This document shows positions 30,532 through 39,408 of a stretch of DNA of 45,245 nt, one piece after another. Made by a program: the position numbers and the translations under genes. Origin of the DNA: a virus; IMG/VR virus record IMGVR_UViG_3300017752_000029, positions 1 through 45,245 of that record, one strand, 5' to 3'. A model generated the notes under the pieces. That model worked only from the letters and a program-made list of their open reading frames with translations. It searched no databases and had not been told where the DNA came from. Position 1 is the first letter of the stretch. The number at the start of each line of letters is the position of its first letter.

Positions 30532-31074
30532 TTAAAAACCATACGAGACATCAGCAATATCTTTAAATAAACGAATAATATCTAAAGACTCACTCATATG
30601 ATCGAATCTATGGCTTCCGCCATTAAACATTTTCATATTGTTGAAATTTTTAAGCTTGAGTTTTTCTAGTGTTTCTTCGCTATCAAATAACTCATCATCT
30701 TTATCCAAAAGAATTAAGCCCATATCATTGTCTGGAAAGTTTGGATAAGATTTATAAATGTCTTCGTTTACTTTAAACCGATTTTTAAGATTTTTTTCTG
30801 GATTCAAACTAGGATTAATAGATACAAATGGTAGACCCGCTTTTACACCTAAATGAGCGGCCATAAATCCTCCTAAAGAAGTACCAACTAGAAGATCTAT
30901 TTTTTGTGCAAGAATTTTTTCTAAAATTTCATTATATAAGTCTATGAAATTTTTGTCTTTATAATCTAAATCAATGATAAAGACATTGCCTAATTTTTCT
31001 AATTCTTTTACTTTATTGGATTTTTTGTAAACATCATCGTTATGTTTCCACCCGTGTAAATATAGTATATTCAT
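30532..31074 (-). CDS. YqiA-like alpha/beta-hydrolase esterase
   Basis: From ATG 31074 the protein begins MNILYLHGWKHND, with the nucleophile elbow GTSLGG, then SINPSLNP, LLDKDDELF with the likely acid, and GGSHRFDHM with the catalytic His. This is the pattern of the small YqiA/UPF0227 esterase group found in several T4-type marine phages. An ATG five codons upstream (31089) would coincide with the predicted transcription start, so I prefer 31074. Substrate unknown. It is the first gene behind the early-type promoter at 31096-31125. Confidence 0.8.
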   Translation of the reverse strand: MNILYLHGWKHNDDVYKKSNKVKELEKLGNVFIIDLDYKDKNFIDLYNEILEKILAQKIDLLVGTSLGGFMAAHLGVKAGLPFVSINPSLNPEKNLKNRFKVNEDIYKSYPNFPDNDMGLILLDKDDELFDSEETLEKLKLKNFNNMKMFNGGSHRFDHMSESLDIIRLFKDIADVSYGF

Positions 31075-31095
31075 ATTATTGTCTTTCATGTATAT

Positions 31096-31125
31096 ATTAT
31101 ATCATAATTAATCGCAAAAGTACAC
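31096..31125 (-). promoter_or_regulatory. Early-type promoter, cassette copy 4 (esterase)
   Basis: Minus-strand GTGTAC (31120-31125), 18 nt, TATAAT (31096-31101) in TATGATATAATATATA. The spacer sequence differs from the other copies while both boxes and the upstream AAAAAGTGAAATTT element (to about 31195) are kept. Confidence 0.8.
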
Positions 31126-31202
31126 AAATATAATTCATTGACTGATAATAACCTATAAAATTATTTTAAAGAACTTTTAAAAATTTCACTTTTTTACGAC
31201 AT

Positions 31203-31233
31203 AAAAAAAGACTGACTCCGAAAAGTCAGTCTT
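31203..31233 (-). terminator. Terminator after the major capsid gene
   Basis: AAGACTGACT and AGTCAGTCTT form a perfect 10-bp stem with a 6-nt loop, followed on the minus strand by TTTTT. It lies 26 nt beyond the gene 23 stop, where T4-type phages also terminate. Confidence 0.92.
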
Positions 31234-31259
31234 AAAAGAATTAAATTCTTTGTAATAGC

Positions 31260-32528
31260 TTAGGCTACATTGATGTTCAATACCTTAAAGATACGACCAT
31301 AGTTGTTAGAGCGATTAGCTCCTGGGCCAGTACTAGTTGATACATAAGGATTCGCTTGAATCGCATAACGAGTCTTGAATCCGATACGTGGTTGAAATGT
31401 ATCTTCAGCAGTTGCTTTAACCATGCTCAATGGTACATATGGGCAATAGAACCAACCTGCATCATAAGGATTATTTCCGCGATATACTAATGTAGCATAA
31501 TCAACAGTTGAATAAGGATCGATGTAAACACCAATTCTTCCACCAACCATACCCGCAAAAGTACTTCCAGTGTCATCAACATTAAGTTGAGTGCTCATTG
31601 CTGGAGTGTAATCGAGTACACCTGCAGCTGAAAGAGCAGAAGCAACATTAGAGGAACAGATAAGTTTATTACCTTTACCACGACGAGTTCCTTTAGCAAT
31701 TGCATTAGCTTCTAATTCGATTTGAAAAAGAAGAGATTTGAATTTTTCAACTGCCCAACGACCGTCTGCATCAGCACTCAAATCGAATGTTCCAGATACA
31801 GAAGTTCCAGAACAACCTAATACTGATTTAGTATTAATTGTACGGATCATTTCACGATTGATTTCAGCAAGAACTTCAGTGCTAAGAATCTTAGCAAGCT
31901 CATTTTCTGCATCAAGACCATGAATCAACTTCATGTCGTGAGCCATTTCTGTAGTGTAATCCGCAGAGATACCACGACCGACCGCTTCAACTGTCGCACG
32001 CTCGATGGTGAAACCCATTTTGCTGAATTCATTTCCAGAAGTTCCAAGACCTTCAAGAGTAGTAGTATCTACACCTGTACCTGCACCATAAGTTGATACA
32101 TCAAATGGATCGTTTCCAGTTTGACCAGAAGTTCCAGTGAAAGCAGTATCTGCTTCATTGAATAGTGCTTCAGTATCACTAGTAGTAACAGTATTAGTTC
32201 CTTTTCCATTGTAGCGACTCTTCATTGCGAAGATGTAACCAGTAGGACCGTTCATGGGCTGAACACCCGCGACATCAAAAGCTACCAAATTTGGCATTGA
32301 TCTACGAACCATGGAAATGATTACGGGATCAAAATTAGCAATTGCTGCTGTAGTTTGAGTTGGAGCTGCAGATTCTGTCAACATACCAAGTTCTTCATTA
32401 TGAACTTGTTTAGTGTTTTCGAGTAATTTAGCAGTAACAATTTTACGATAGTTATCGTTGATTGCTGGGACATCTTTATGCTCAAGAAGAGCTTCCCAAC
32501 GAGTTAATAGTTCGTTTTTATCTTTCAT
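31260..32528 (-). CDS. 23: Major capsid protein gp23
   Basis: A 422-residue HK97-fold capsid protein of the T4 type. Visible conserved parts are NFDPVIISMVRRSMPNLVAF, DVAGVQPMNGPTGYIFAMKS, the E-loop-like region, EFSKMGFTIERATVEAVGRG and DYTPAMSTQLNVDD. LTE at 50-52 followed by SAAPTQTT marks the expected gp21 protease cut that removes the N-terminal delta domain. It ends before a strong terminator. No exact TATAAATA lies in the 33-nt gap to gene 22, so transcription probably comes from upstream. Confidence 0.96.
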   Translation of the reverse strand: MKDKNELLTRWEALLEHKDVPAINDNYRKIVTAKLLENTKQVHNEELGMLTESAAPTQTTAAIANFDPVIISMVRRSMPNLVAFDVAGVQPMNGPTGYIFAMKSRYNGKGTNTVTTSDTEALFNEADTAFTGTSGQTGNDPFDVSTYGAGTGVDTTTLEGLGTSGNEFSKMGFTIERATVEAVGRGISADYTTEMAHDMKLIHGLDAENELAKILSTEVLAEINREMIRTINTKSVLGCSGTSVSGTFDLSADADGRWAVEKFKSLLFQIELEANAIAKGTRRGKGNKLICSSNVASALSAAGVLDYTPAMSTQLNVDDTGSTFAGMVGGRIGVYIDPYSTVDYATLVYRGNNPYDAGWFYCPYVPLSMVKATAEDTFQPRIGFKTRYAIQANPYVSTSTGPGANRSNNYGRIFKVLNINVA

Positions 32529-32561
32529 TTTGTTTCAATTATTATGGTTTATAATTATAAT

Positions 32562-33608
32562 TTAATGACTTAAGAAACTGACATATTTGGCAATTTCTGG
32601 ATCAATTCTTTTTGGTTGATCGCCTTCGGGTTGAATTTCTTCACCTTCAACGATGGTTTGAGTTTCGGACGTTTCAACTTCTTCAAAAAGCTCTTCAGCT
32701 TCTTCTTCGATTGCATCTTCAGTTCTGACGTTAAACACCGATTCTTTAATCGTATTGAGTTTGCTTTGGAATTTTTCAACAGACTGAAAATCTAGTTCAG
32801 CAGTCAATCTTTGCAATTTTTCTGCTTCAGTATCAGTCAAATCTTTAGAAGATTCTGCTAAAACTTGTTCACGTTTTAAAGAAATAACACCCTCAGCCAA
32901 GCTTTGTAAGTCGGAAGCAGATTCTTCTAATTCATCTCTTGTTTGCTCAAGCTCAGATGATAGTTCTTCTACTAGATCACGTTTGCTTTCTGGAACCTCA
33001 ATATAAGATTCTACGAAAACGCCTTGAAGCTTTTTCATAAAATTCTCTGCGATTTCAGTTCTACAAACAGATTCTACAAGCCCTTGATTTTCTTCTACAA
33101 ACGCCTCAACTACATACCCAAGGTATGAATCAATTTGGTCTGTAAAATGGTCTCGTACTTGTTCTAATTCGCTGCGAAGTTTTTCTTCGTGTAGTTCTTC
33201 TAGTCTTTCCTTCTCAATAACAATCTTTTCAGAAATGGCCGCTTCAAATAAGGTTTGAGCCTTTTCTTTAAATCCTTCAGAAAGATTGGCTTCAGCAGAA
33301 ACTAAAATTTCTAAGCCTTCTTTCATCTTTTTTCCAGATTTTTTGTATTCGGTCATTTTTTTGTCTTCGTCTTCTGTTTCATCTTCAGATTCGTCTTTGT
33401 CTTCGTCCTCAGATTCGTCTTTGTCCTCAGATTCGTCTTCTGTTTCATCTTCAGATTCGTGTTCGTCTTCGTGTTTGACTTTCTTTTTCTTAGAATCAGC
33501 CTCAAGAATTCTGTCAATTTCTTCCGAAATAGAAAGCTCTTCCTGCTCTTCTTGAGAAAGTAAATCTGCATCCACGTCTTCAACTATATCTAGTTTTTCT
33601 TCGTTCAT
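32562..33608 (-). CDS. 22: Prohead core scaffold gp22
   Basis: A 348-residue highly acidic, mostly helical protein. It has an Asp/Glu/Ser tract (DESEDKDESEDEDKDESED) near residues 50-85 and long heptad-like helices (ELSSELEQTRDELEESASDL). Position between gene 21 and gene 23, charge and coiled-coil content match gp22, the main core protein that is cut to small peptides by gp21 during head maturation. The acidic tract is encoded by a low-complexity GA-rich repeat. Confidence 0.85.
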   Translation of the reverse strand: MNEEKLDIVEDVDADLLSQEEQEELSISEEIDRILEADSKKKKVKHEDEHESEDETEDESEDKDESEDEDKDESEDETEDEDKKMTEYKKSGKKMKEGLEILVSAEANLSEGFKEKAQTLFEAAISEKIVIEKERLEELHEEKLRSELEQVRDHFTDQIDSYLGYVVEAFVEENQGLVESVCRTEIAENFMKKLQGVFVESYIEVPESKRDLVEELSSELEQTRDELEESASDLQSLAEGVISLKREQVLAESSKDLTDTEAEKLQRLTAELDFQSVEKFQSKLNTIKESVFNVRTEDAIEEEAEELFEEVETSETQTIVEGEEIQPEGDQPKRIDPEIAKYVSFLSH

Positions 33609-33620
33609 TTTATTTTTGAT

Positions 33621-33686
33621 TTACATTTTTCTAGTTTGAGAGGAAATCGCTAAGACTTCTGTCTCCTTATTTTTCATATAACCCAT
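33621..33686 (-). CDS. Possible 21-aa leader ORF before gene 22
   Basis: ATG 33686 opens MGYMKNKETEVLAISSQTRK plus one residue and a stop 12 nt before the gene 22 ATG. It lies downstream of the late promoter at 33735-33742. It is too short to judge; it might couple to gene 22 translation or be chance. Confidence 0.25.
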   Translation of the reverse strand: MGYMKNKETEVLAISSQTRKM

Positions 33687-33734
33687 AATTTAAACTATCA
33701 CTATATCCATTTTATAAAAAAATCTTATTGTATT

Positions 33735-33742
33735 TATTTATA
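33735..33742 (-). promoter_or_regulatory. Late promoter TATAAATA (genes 22-23)
   Basis: Exact late -10 on the minus strand in a gene-free gap, 126 nt upstream of gene 22. It probably drives the scaffold and capsid genes. Confidence 0.7.
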
Positions 33743-33759
33743 CAAAGTACAAATTCGTC

Positions 33760-34053
33760 TTACTTAAATAACTCGGGGAAAAAATCTTCTATATCTTCTT
33801 TTTCTAAACCATAAAAATCAGATTCCAAATATTTAATTATGTCTTCAGCTTCACCTGTTAGATCTGCTGTTAGATTTGCTGAAGGACCTGATCCTTCAGC
33901 TGGAACTAATTTGACTTTAAATTTTTTAGCAGCCTTAATAGAATCTTTATCAGTTGTTCCAGGGCTATAATCTACGTTTATCGTAATTTTCTTTTCAGAA
34001 AGAATTGTTAGTGCCTTACTAATTAAGGCGTCATCAAATTGTGATATATCCAT
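33760..34053 (-). CDS. Conserved 97-aa protein between genes 21 and 22
   Basis: A small acidic protein: MDISQFDDALISKALTILSE at the N-terminus and YLESDFYGLEKEDIEDFFPE at the C-terminus. The same ends occur, as I recall, in a conserved hypothetical gene located between the protease and core genes of marine T4-type phages. A head-assembly role (core component or protease regulator) is inferred from position. The leader is a run of AAAAAT repeats. Confidence 0.75.
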   Translation of the reverse strand: MDISQFDDALISKALTILSEKKITINVDYSPGTTDKDSIKAAKKFKVKLVPAEGSGPSANLTADLTGEAEDIIKYLESDFYGLEKEDIEDFFPELFK

Positions 34054-34072
34054 TTTATTTTTATTTTTATTT

Positions 34073-34723
34073 TTATTTTATTTGTTGTAAGAAATCGGCG
34101 AAAATTTTAATTTGTTGTTCTTCAATCTGTCTTAAAGATAATTTTTTAATTTTCTTTTTAGCTTTTTCAGAAATTTTAGCAACAAGTTCGTTACCCTCAA
34201 AAAAATATTCAACGCCTTCCATTATACCATTGACAAACGCAGCTGGTGCAGAAGGATCTAAAACGACATCAACTGTATTTACCATAAAATCTTCGTTGAC
34301 GATTGTTTTTCCACTTTTTTTAGCAACAGTTCCAACGCCTCTTGAAGAAACACCAATTTGTCCTCCACTCTCCATTAGTCCTTTAACAGTTTGACCGCAA
34401 GGAGTATTGAGAATAAGTGCTTTACCTATTACATCATTTTCTTTAAAATTTAATTCAGTAATTCTATGAGAAACTCTGTCTGGATTAATCTTCGGTGAAG
34501 AAGGGTGTTCCAATTCTCCAAATGCCCGGTTAGTATCAACAAAATCTTTAACATATTTATTGACTGCAGATTCTAGTACAGGTTTAGGATATATTCTTTT
34601 GTTACGATTTTCTACTTCACTTTGCATAAAAATTCCTTCAATAAAAGAATTTTTATTTCCGTCTTTGGTTTCTTCAGTGAGTAATTTTACCTCAGTGTCA
34701 AGAGCTTCTACAATAAATTTCAT
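34073..34723 (-). CDS. 21: Prohead core protease gp21
   Basis: A 216-residue homologue of T4 gp21, the serine protease that matures the prohead. GELEHPSSP provides His73, and GQIGVSSRGVG provides the nucleophile Ser (126 or 127), as in this herpes-type protease clan. RNKRIYPKPVLESAV is also typical. Family specificity is (L/I)-x-E, which is important for the N-termini at 6.9-11.9 kb and for gp23. A TATAAATA lies directly upstream. Confidence 0.93.
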   Translation of the reverse strand: MKFIVEALDTEVKLLTEETKDGNKNSFIEGIFMQSEVENRNKRIYPKPVLESAVNKYVKDFVDTNRAFGELEHPSSPKINPDRVSHRITELNFKENDVIGKALILNTPCGQTVKGLMESGGQIGVSSRGVGTVAKKSGKTIVNEDFMVNTVDVVLDPSAPAAFVNGIMEGVEYFFEGNELVAKISEKAKKKIKKLSLRQIEEQQIKIFADFLQQIK

Positions 34724-34728
34724 AATTA

Positions 34729-34736
34729 TATTTATA
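34729..34736 (-). promoter_or_regulatory. Late-type element TATAAATA before gene 21
   Basis: Exact match only 5 nt before ATG 34723, so a transcript from it would be leaderless. It may be a real late promoter or an A-rich translation leader. Confidence 0.35.
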
Positions 34737-34742
34737 TATTTA

Positions 34743-35144
34743 TTAGCCTCTAGCTAACTCGATCTGTTGTGCCAATTGAAAAATATGAAAATCTGCCGTA
34801 TCTTTTTTAAATATATTTTTACCTTCAGGATCTCTTTCTCCTTGCTGATATGCCTTTGTTTTTATCAATTGTTTAGTTAATTTGGCATCGTCATAGATAT
34901 CACCGATAATTTTTTCTACGTCAGCATCAGTAGTTTTTGCGTTTCCACCTTTTACAAAATCTTTAGCATCAACTGATTCTGTTACAGAAGATAACGCAAA
35001 TATTTTACTTGCCGTTTTAAGCTTTTGTACTTCCATTTCATCTTTAAAACGGTCGTTTAATGCCGTTTGTGTATTTGAAATAATTTCGTCGTGATCATCA
35101 TTTATGATCGAATTAAAAATGTCTTGTGCAATTTGGCTACTCAT
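34743..35144 (-). CDS. Prohead core protein (gp68-like)
   Basis: A 133-residue helical protein located between the portal and protease genes, the place of genes 67/68 in T4. AQDIFNSIINDDHDEIISNT and ALNDRFKDEMEVQKLKTASK resemble the N-terminal half of core proteins called gp68 in cyanophages; the C-terminal part (GERDPEGKNIF) is less familiar. Internal L/I-x-E sites would allow cleavage. Assignment rests mainly on position and general pattern. Confidence 0.55.
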   Translation of the reverse strand: MSSQIAQDIFNSIINDDHDEIISNTQTALNDRFKDEMEVQKLKTASKIFALSSVTESVDAKDFVKGGNAKTTDADVEKIIGDIYDDAKLTKQLIKTKAYQQGERDPEGKNIFKKDTADFHIFQLAQQIELARG

Positions 35145-35153
35145 AATTATATT

Positions 35154-35161
35154 TATTTATA
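35154..35161 (-). promoter_or_regulatory. Late-type element TATAAATA before the core gene
   Basis: Exact match 9 nt before ATG 35144, in the short gap after the portal gene. Confidence is limited because of the A+T-rich context and short leader. Confidence 0.4.
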
Positions 35162-35166
35162 TGTTA

Positions 35167-36720
35167 TTAAAAATCGTCGTCTTCGTCGTCACCTTTATCT
35201 TTTTTCTCTTGTTCAATTTCTTTATTCATCTGTTCAATTTCTCCGTCGCTTTGACGAAGAATATTTTTACGAACCCAATTATCTGAAAAATATTTACCAG
35301 TATATTCTTCAATACTTTGTATCATTTCAAGTCTTTCTCTGAGAAGTTCTGTTTCTTTAAGCTCTGAAAAATAATTATCTTCAATGAAATCTATCGAAAT
35401 TTGCTCTTCTAGTTTTGACCATTCTTGTCTAGTAATTACCTTTTTTAGTAAAAGCTGAATTCGTAAAGCGTCAATTAAGATAAAAGAAAAGTTTTTACGA
35501 ATATTATTAATATATCTTTGAAAATTAACTTCGTCTCGCGTAATTTCTGATGCTCTCCCAACTGAAAATGCGTTTTCAGCCTCTAGGCGTGATGTTGGAA
35601 TATTTAAAGACTTAAACATTTTCCTTTGAAAATAAATGACGTCTTCAATATCTCCTAAAGATTGACCTGCACCAAGAGTAGTAACTTCAGTACCTCTACC
35701 ACCTTCAGTTCTTGGTAACCAAAAATCTTCTAACATCGACATATGTCTGGCATCATCTTTAATTTCGCCTGAATTAGCATCATAAACTAATTTGTTGCGA
35801 TATTTAGCCATTAAGCTTTGAACGTGTTGTTCAGCTTTAGTCTTAGGTAAATTACCAGTATCAATATAAAATATTCTTCTTTCTGGTGCTCTTACAATTC
35901 TATATACTACTAAGGCATCTTCAAGCATTTTCAGATTATTAATTGCCTTAAGAGCTTTATGTAAATGTGAAATAATTCGCATATTCGTTTCATCAGTCTT
36001 ACCAGAAGTGGCAGAAACGATTGCATCTTTTGCTATTTTTAATGACTGCGTAACACCTCTTTGTGCAACTTGAGAACTTATAGTATTGGCATCAGAATAT
36101 AAAAAATATTCATCTATAACCTTCAATCTTTCAAATTGTTTATTGCCTTCTCCGAGTTTTTCTTTTTTTATTTCTTTTACCTTCTTTATACTTAGAGGAT
36201 CTAATAATCTTAGTTCTTTTATTCCTTCAGATAACTTTTTGTCATTAACAATCACATGAAAATAAATTCGGCCATCTATATACCAATCCCTGAAATATTC
36301 TTCTGCACGGCGATTAAATTTAAACAAACGTAAAATCTTATCGAATTCATCGTTTATCTTTTCTTTAATATCATCCGATAAATCGACATTATTTTGCATA
36401 TCTAATTTAACAGGGGCACCTTCTAAACCAGAAGAAATCGCACCATTTACAATATGGTTTATGGCCAAATCTACTTCTGGAAAATTTGATGCACCTCTAT
36501 ATTTCAAGATCAAATCACTATCGGATGCGCCATATCCAGCATCAAGATTGACATATTCACCAGTCAATCCTCCAGCATCTACAATATGTGTTGCTCCATC
36601 ATTGGTTTGCGCTGGAGCAATAGTTTCGTAGTTTTTATCTACGACTTTGTCTCTAGGATCACCAATTTTTTTAGTTATTTTCCAACCGAATATGTTAAAT
36701 TCTTTATCTGTTAATGCCAT
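35167..36720 (-). CDS. 20: Portal protein gp20
   Basis: A 517-residue portal of T4 type. Conserved stretches include NFPEVDLAINHIVNGAISSG, VYRIVRAPERRIFYIDTGNL, HMSMLEDFWLPRTEGGRGTE and IPTSRLEAENAFSVGRASEI. It forms the dodecameric vertex through which gp17 pumps DNA. Length is close to T4 gp20 (524). The acidic C-terminus (KKDKGDDEDDDF) is typical. It follows the terminator at 36735-36763. Confidence 0.96.
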   Translation of the reverse strand: MALTDKEFNIFGWKITKKIGDPRDKVVDKNYETIAPAQTNDGATHIVDAGGLTGEYVNLDAGYGASDSDLILKYRGASNFPEVDLAINHIVNGAISSGLEGAPVKLDMQNNVDLSDDIKEKINDEFDKILRLFKFNRRAEEYFRDWYIDGRIYFHVIVNDKKLSEGIKELRLLDPLSIKKVKEIKKEKLGEGNKQFERLKVIDEYFLYSDANTISSQVAQRGVTQSLKIAKDAIVSATSGKTDETNMRIISHLHKALKAINNLKMLEDALVVYRIVRAPERRIFYIDTGNLPKTKAEQHVQSLMAKYRNKLVYDANSGEIKDDARHMSMLEDFWLPRTEGGRGTEVTTLGAGQSLGDIEDVIYFQRKMFKSLNIPTSRLEAENAFSVGRASEITRDEVNFQRYINNIRKNFSFILIDALRIQLLLKKVITRQEWSKLEEQISIDFIEDNYFSELKETELLRERLEMIQSIEEYTGKYFSDNWVRKNILRQSDGEIEQMNKEIEQEKKDKGDDEDDDF

Positions 36721-36734
36721 AATATAATTTATAT

Positions 36735-36763
36735 AAAATTAGGAGTTTAGCGCTCCTAATTTT
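36735..36763 (-). terminator. Terminator between genes 19 and 20
   Basis: AAAATTAGGAG and CTCCTAATTTT form a perfect 11-bp stem with a 7-nt loop. On the minus strand ATATAAATT follows, a near-late element 8 nt before the gene 20 ATG. Confidence 0.75.
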
Positions 36764-36777
36764 ATATTCGTTTTTAA

Positions 36778-37299
36778 TTAACTTGTAGTGTCTGAAGTCC
36801 AGTAACTTACTTGCAATTCTACAGTAAATTCCTCAATTGCATCATTTGAATCATAAGCCAAATCTATAGCAGAAACATTTGTAGGAAAACAACCAAACAA
36901 TTGTACCTCTTTTATTACGTTTTCTTGACGGTCCATTTGCTGAACGGACATATCTGTTTGATACTCCGATGGATTTTGTAAACCTTTATTATTTCTATGT
37001 TCATTAATCGCATTCATCCAACGTTCCATAGCATTACGGACTGCGAAATCTGTATCATTAATGATAGTTATTGTCCAAGGTTCAAATGTACGATCTCCTG
37101 CAATGTTAATATTTCTTCCTCTAAACGGAACTGCAATATTTCCAACAACACTTGCTGGTAATTGTGCCGCTTTACATAAGAACGACGTTAACTCGGTATC
37201 ACCTCCAGCAAAACCTGGAAAAGTAATTATCGCACGAAAGAGATTCGCTCTCGCTCCTCCACCTTGTAACCGTGCTTTAAAATCATCTATTGTTGGCAT
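36778..37299 (-). CDS. 19: Tail tube protein gp19
   Basis: A 173-residue homologue of T4 gp19 (163 residues). ANLFRAIITFPGFAGGDTEL, KAAQLPASVVGNIAVPFRGR, NINIAGDRTFEPWTITIIND and the C-terminal FGCFPTNVSAIDLAYDSNDA are family hallmarks. It polymerises into the inner tube of the contractile tail. An AAGGAAAG ribosome site lies upstream, one of few clear ones in the window. Confidence 0.94.
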   Translation of the reverse strand: MPTIDDFKARLQGGGARANLFRAIITFPGFAGGDTELTSFLCKAAQLPASVVGNIAVPFRGRNINIAGDRTFEPWTITIINDTDFAVRNAMERWMNAINEHRNNKGLQNPSEYQTDMSVQQMDRQENVIKEVQLFGCFPTNVSAIDLAYDSNDAIEEFTVELQVSYWTSDTTS

Positions 37300-37300
37300 T

Positions 37301-37375
37301 TTATAATCTTTCCTTAGTTATTCCACAATATTTTACATCATGAAAAATAAAATTTATGGTGTTTTGTTTACTCAT
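37301..37375 (-). CDS. Possible 24-aa ORF before gene 19
   Basis: ATG 37375 opens MSKQNTINFIFHDVKYCGIT and four more residues; its stop abuts the gene 19 ATG and its last codons contain the gene 19 ribosome site. It may be a leader peptide or chance. Confidence 0.3.
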   Translation of the reverse strand: MSKQNTINFIFHDVKYCGITKERL

Positions 37376-37410
37376 TTTTATTTATTATTATTTTTTAGTT
37401 TAAGAATAAA

Positions 37411-37447
37411 TTAACAGCAAACAAAATATTTTATTGCTTGCTGTTAA
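37411..37447 (-). terminator. Hairpin after gene 18
   Basis: TTAACAGCAA and TTGCTGTTAA form a perfect 10-bp stem over a 17-nt A/T-rich loop. The following minus-strand sequence TTTATTCTT is only moderately U-rich. It lies 10 nt past the gene 18 stop. Confidence 0.6.
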
Positions 37448-37457
37448 ATCTTATTAA

Positions 37458-39332
37458 TTATGATCTACCTATAATTTCTTCAAAATTAACGCCGGTACGA
37501 GTAGCAATAAATGTAAGATTGATAAAATTAATACTCTTAGCTGGAGCAATATAAATGTCAGCCACAAAGCGATTACCGTCAATTACTTGAGGAGTATTAT
37601 TTCTTTCGTCACAATGTACATAAAAATCATACATGCCACGTCTACCTTTTACATCTCGTAAAAATGGTTCAACCATATTACGGAAATTAACACGAGTAAA
37701 TTCATCGTTTAATTCAAATAATTGAAACTTAGCCGCAGTTGCAATGGCCTTTTCTAAAACAATAAACAATCTACGAACATTAATTCTATCAAACGCTGAT
37801 GGTTTAGCCTGTAATGTTTTATCACCAAAAAGAACTAATCCTGTTCCAGACTGATTAAGCAAGAAGTTTAATCCGAATTTATATAAAGAATCTCTTTCAG
37901 CTTGTTTAGGTAAAAACGCCGCTTTAACTACGCCTTTAATAGAACCACGATTAAATCCAGCAGGAGAAAACCAAGGTTCTGCAACATCATCAGTATTGGC
38001 ACAAAGACCTGCGATAATTCCTTGATCGCCTATCCATAGAAATTTATCTCTGTATTTGTCATAAACATAAACTGCTGTAGTAGAACCAACTGCGTAAGAA
38101 CCATCTGCATCTCTTACCGTAATACCTGAGCCCCAATCGAGAACATCAGTTAAAGGATCATTACCAGTAGAATCGGCAATTGGCGGAGATAAAAATGCTA
38201 CACAATCTTTACGTGAATACGCAATTTCGTGTGCTTTATTCATTATCACATTTGAACCATCTGGGTCTGTTACAGAAGAAAATATCAAAGATATATCTAC
38301 ATTTTCAGAATCATTGAATATGTCAAGTGCAGCAGTAATATTTCCAGCTTCAGCCATTTCAGTGGCATCAGTATCAGAACCATATACTAATGAATAAGAA
38401 CCTGCAGAAACACTTGCATCTTCATTAAAATAAATCCAATCAGAGTTTTCGTTGATTACATCTTTATAATAATTATTTGAACCATCGTCTTTTAATGCTC
38501 CGTCAGTAGTTTGAAGAAACGCCCATTTTTCAACGATAGTACCAGCAGTTCCAGCAAATTCACCATCTTCATCAATGATAATAAGATGAACTTCGTCTCC
38601 AGTTGGAGCTGCATCAAATTCATCAGAGTTATTAGAAGTAGCCCAATTAGAGGGACCAATAATTTCAACTTGAAGAGAATTTCCTAATGCTCCAGCATAT
38701 CTTGCATAAATCGCAGATTGCAAAAGAGTTAAATATTCAAACTGTTCTTCGTTCTTAATTACTACAGAGGCGTCTTTGATTGCAAATGCTGCACCATCAG
38801 CTGGAACAGAACTTAACGCAGTCCCTAAAGTAAATACAACAAAACCAGCAGTTCCAGTCGCGTCTGAGTCTGTAATCTCAACAGTATCATCGCCAATAGT
38901 AATAAATTTACCATTATAAGCGTCATCAGTTGTAACTAAACCAGAAATAGAATCTGCGACTGCCACAGAGGTTGTAGTAAAAGTTATTGCTCCTGTATTA
39001 TCATCTAATACATCAGATAATCCGTTTTCATCGGATTGAGCATTAGCATATTTTCCTCCGACGCCAGAATCATCATTTGCTCTTACTGTTTTTAATGCAG
39101 AACCATATTTTAAAAATGAGGTTGCAGTGAAAAAAGATTCAGCGGTTAGAGCATCTGGTTCACCAAATACTTTAATTAAATCCGATTCGGAAGATAATAG
39201 TTTAATTTTTTCCATCGGTCCCCAGCGGAAATATCCAGCGGTTGCCCCAATAGAAGTAGAAACGGCAGGTATAATTGAGCTTAAATCGAGCTCTTTAACG
39301 CTTACGCCAGGTGATACTAAAAATGCACACAT
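37458..39332 (-). CDS. 18: Tail sheath protein gp18
   Basis: A 624-residue contractile sheath protein. The N-terminus FLVSPGVSVKELDLSSIIPA and SIGATAGYFRWGPMEKIKLL, the central NKAHEIAYSRKDCVAFLSPP, and the C-terminal FVADIYIAPAKSINFINLTF followed by FIATRTGVNFEEI are typical of T4 gp18 (659 residues). The variable middle (about 100-330) is an Asp/Ser/Thr-rich inserted region likely exposed on the tail. GAAAGGATAA upstream provides a ribosome site. Confidence 0.95.
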   Translation of the reverse strand: MCAFLVSPGVSVKELDLSSIIPAVSTSIGATAGYFRWGPMEKIKLLSSESDLIKVFGEPDALTAESFFTATSFLKYGSALKTVRANDDSGVGGKYANAQSDENGLSDVLDDNTGAITFTTTSVAVADSISGLVTTDDAYNGKFITIGDDTVEITDSDATGTAGFVVFTLGTALSSVPADGAAFAIKDASVVIKNEEQFEYLTLLQSAIYARYAGALGNSLQVEIIGPSNWATSNNSDEFDAAPTGDEVHLIIIDEDGEFAGTAGTIVEKWAFLQTTDGALKDDGSNNYYKDVINENSDWIYFNEDASVSAGSYSLVYGSDTDATEMAEAGNITAALDIFNDSENVDISLIFSSVTDPDGSNVIMNKAHEIAYSRKDCVAFLSPPIADSTGNDPLTDVLDWGSGITVRDADGSYAVGSTTAVYVYDKYRDKFLWIGDQGIIAGLCANTDDVAEPWFSPAGFNRGSIKGVVKAAFLPKQAERDSLYKFGLNFLLNQSGTGLVLFGDKTLQAKPSAFDRINVRRLFIVLEKAIATAAKFQLFELNDEFTRVNFRNMVEPFLRDVKGRRGMYDFYVHCDERNNTPQVIDGNRFVADIYIAPAKSINFINLTFIATRTGVNFEEIIGRS

Positions 39333-39338
39333 TTTGCA

Positions 39339-39395
39339 TTATCCTTTCAATTTATAATAATTCATTTTAAGAGTTTGCATAATAAGGTAATTCAT
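39339..39395 (-). CDS. Possible 18-aa leader ORF before gene 18
   Basis: ATG 39395 opens MNYLIMQTLKMNYYKLKG and stops 6 nt before the gene 18 ATG. It lies just after the late promoter at 39401-39408, and its last codons include the gene 18 ribosome site. Too short to support strongly. Confidence 0.25.
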   Translation of the reverse strand: MNYLIMQTLKMNYYKLKG

Positions 39396-39400
39396 GTAAT

Positions 39401-39408
39401 TATTTATA
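39401..39408 (-). promoter_or_regulatory. Late promoter TATAAATA (gene 18)
   Basis: Exact late -10 on the minus strand, 68 nt upstream of gene 18 in a gene-free gap. A good candidate for sheath gene expression. Confidence 0.7.

Noticed and set aside
33286-33583. Ser-rich plus-strand frame and Lys/Thr-rich minus-strand frame over the gene 22 acidic tract
   Set aside because: Both are frame shadows of the repetitive GA-rich sequence coding the Asp/Glu/Ser tract of gp22.
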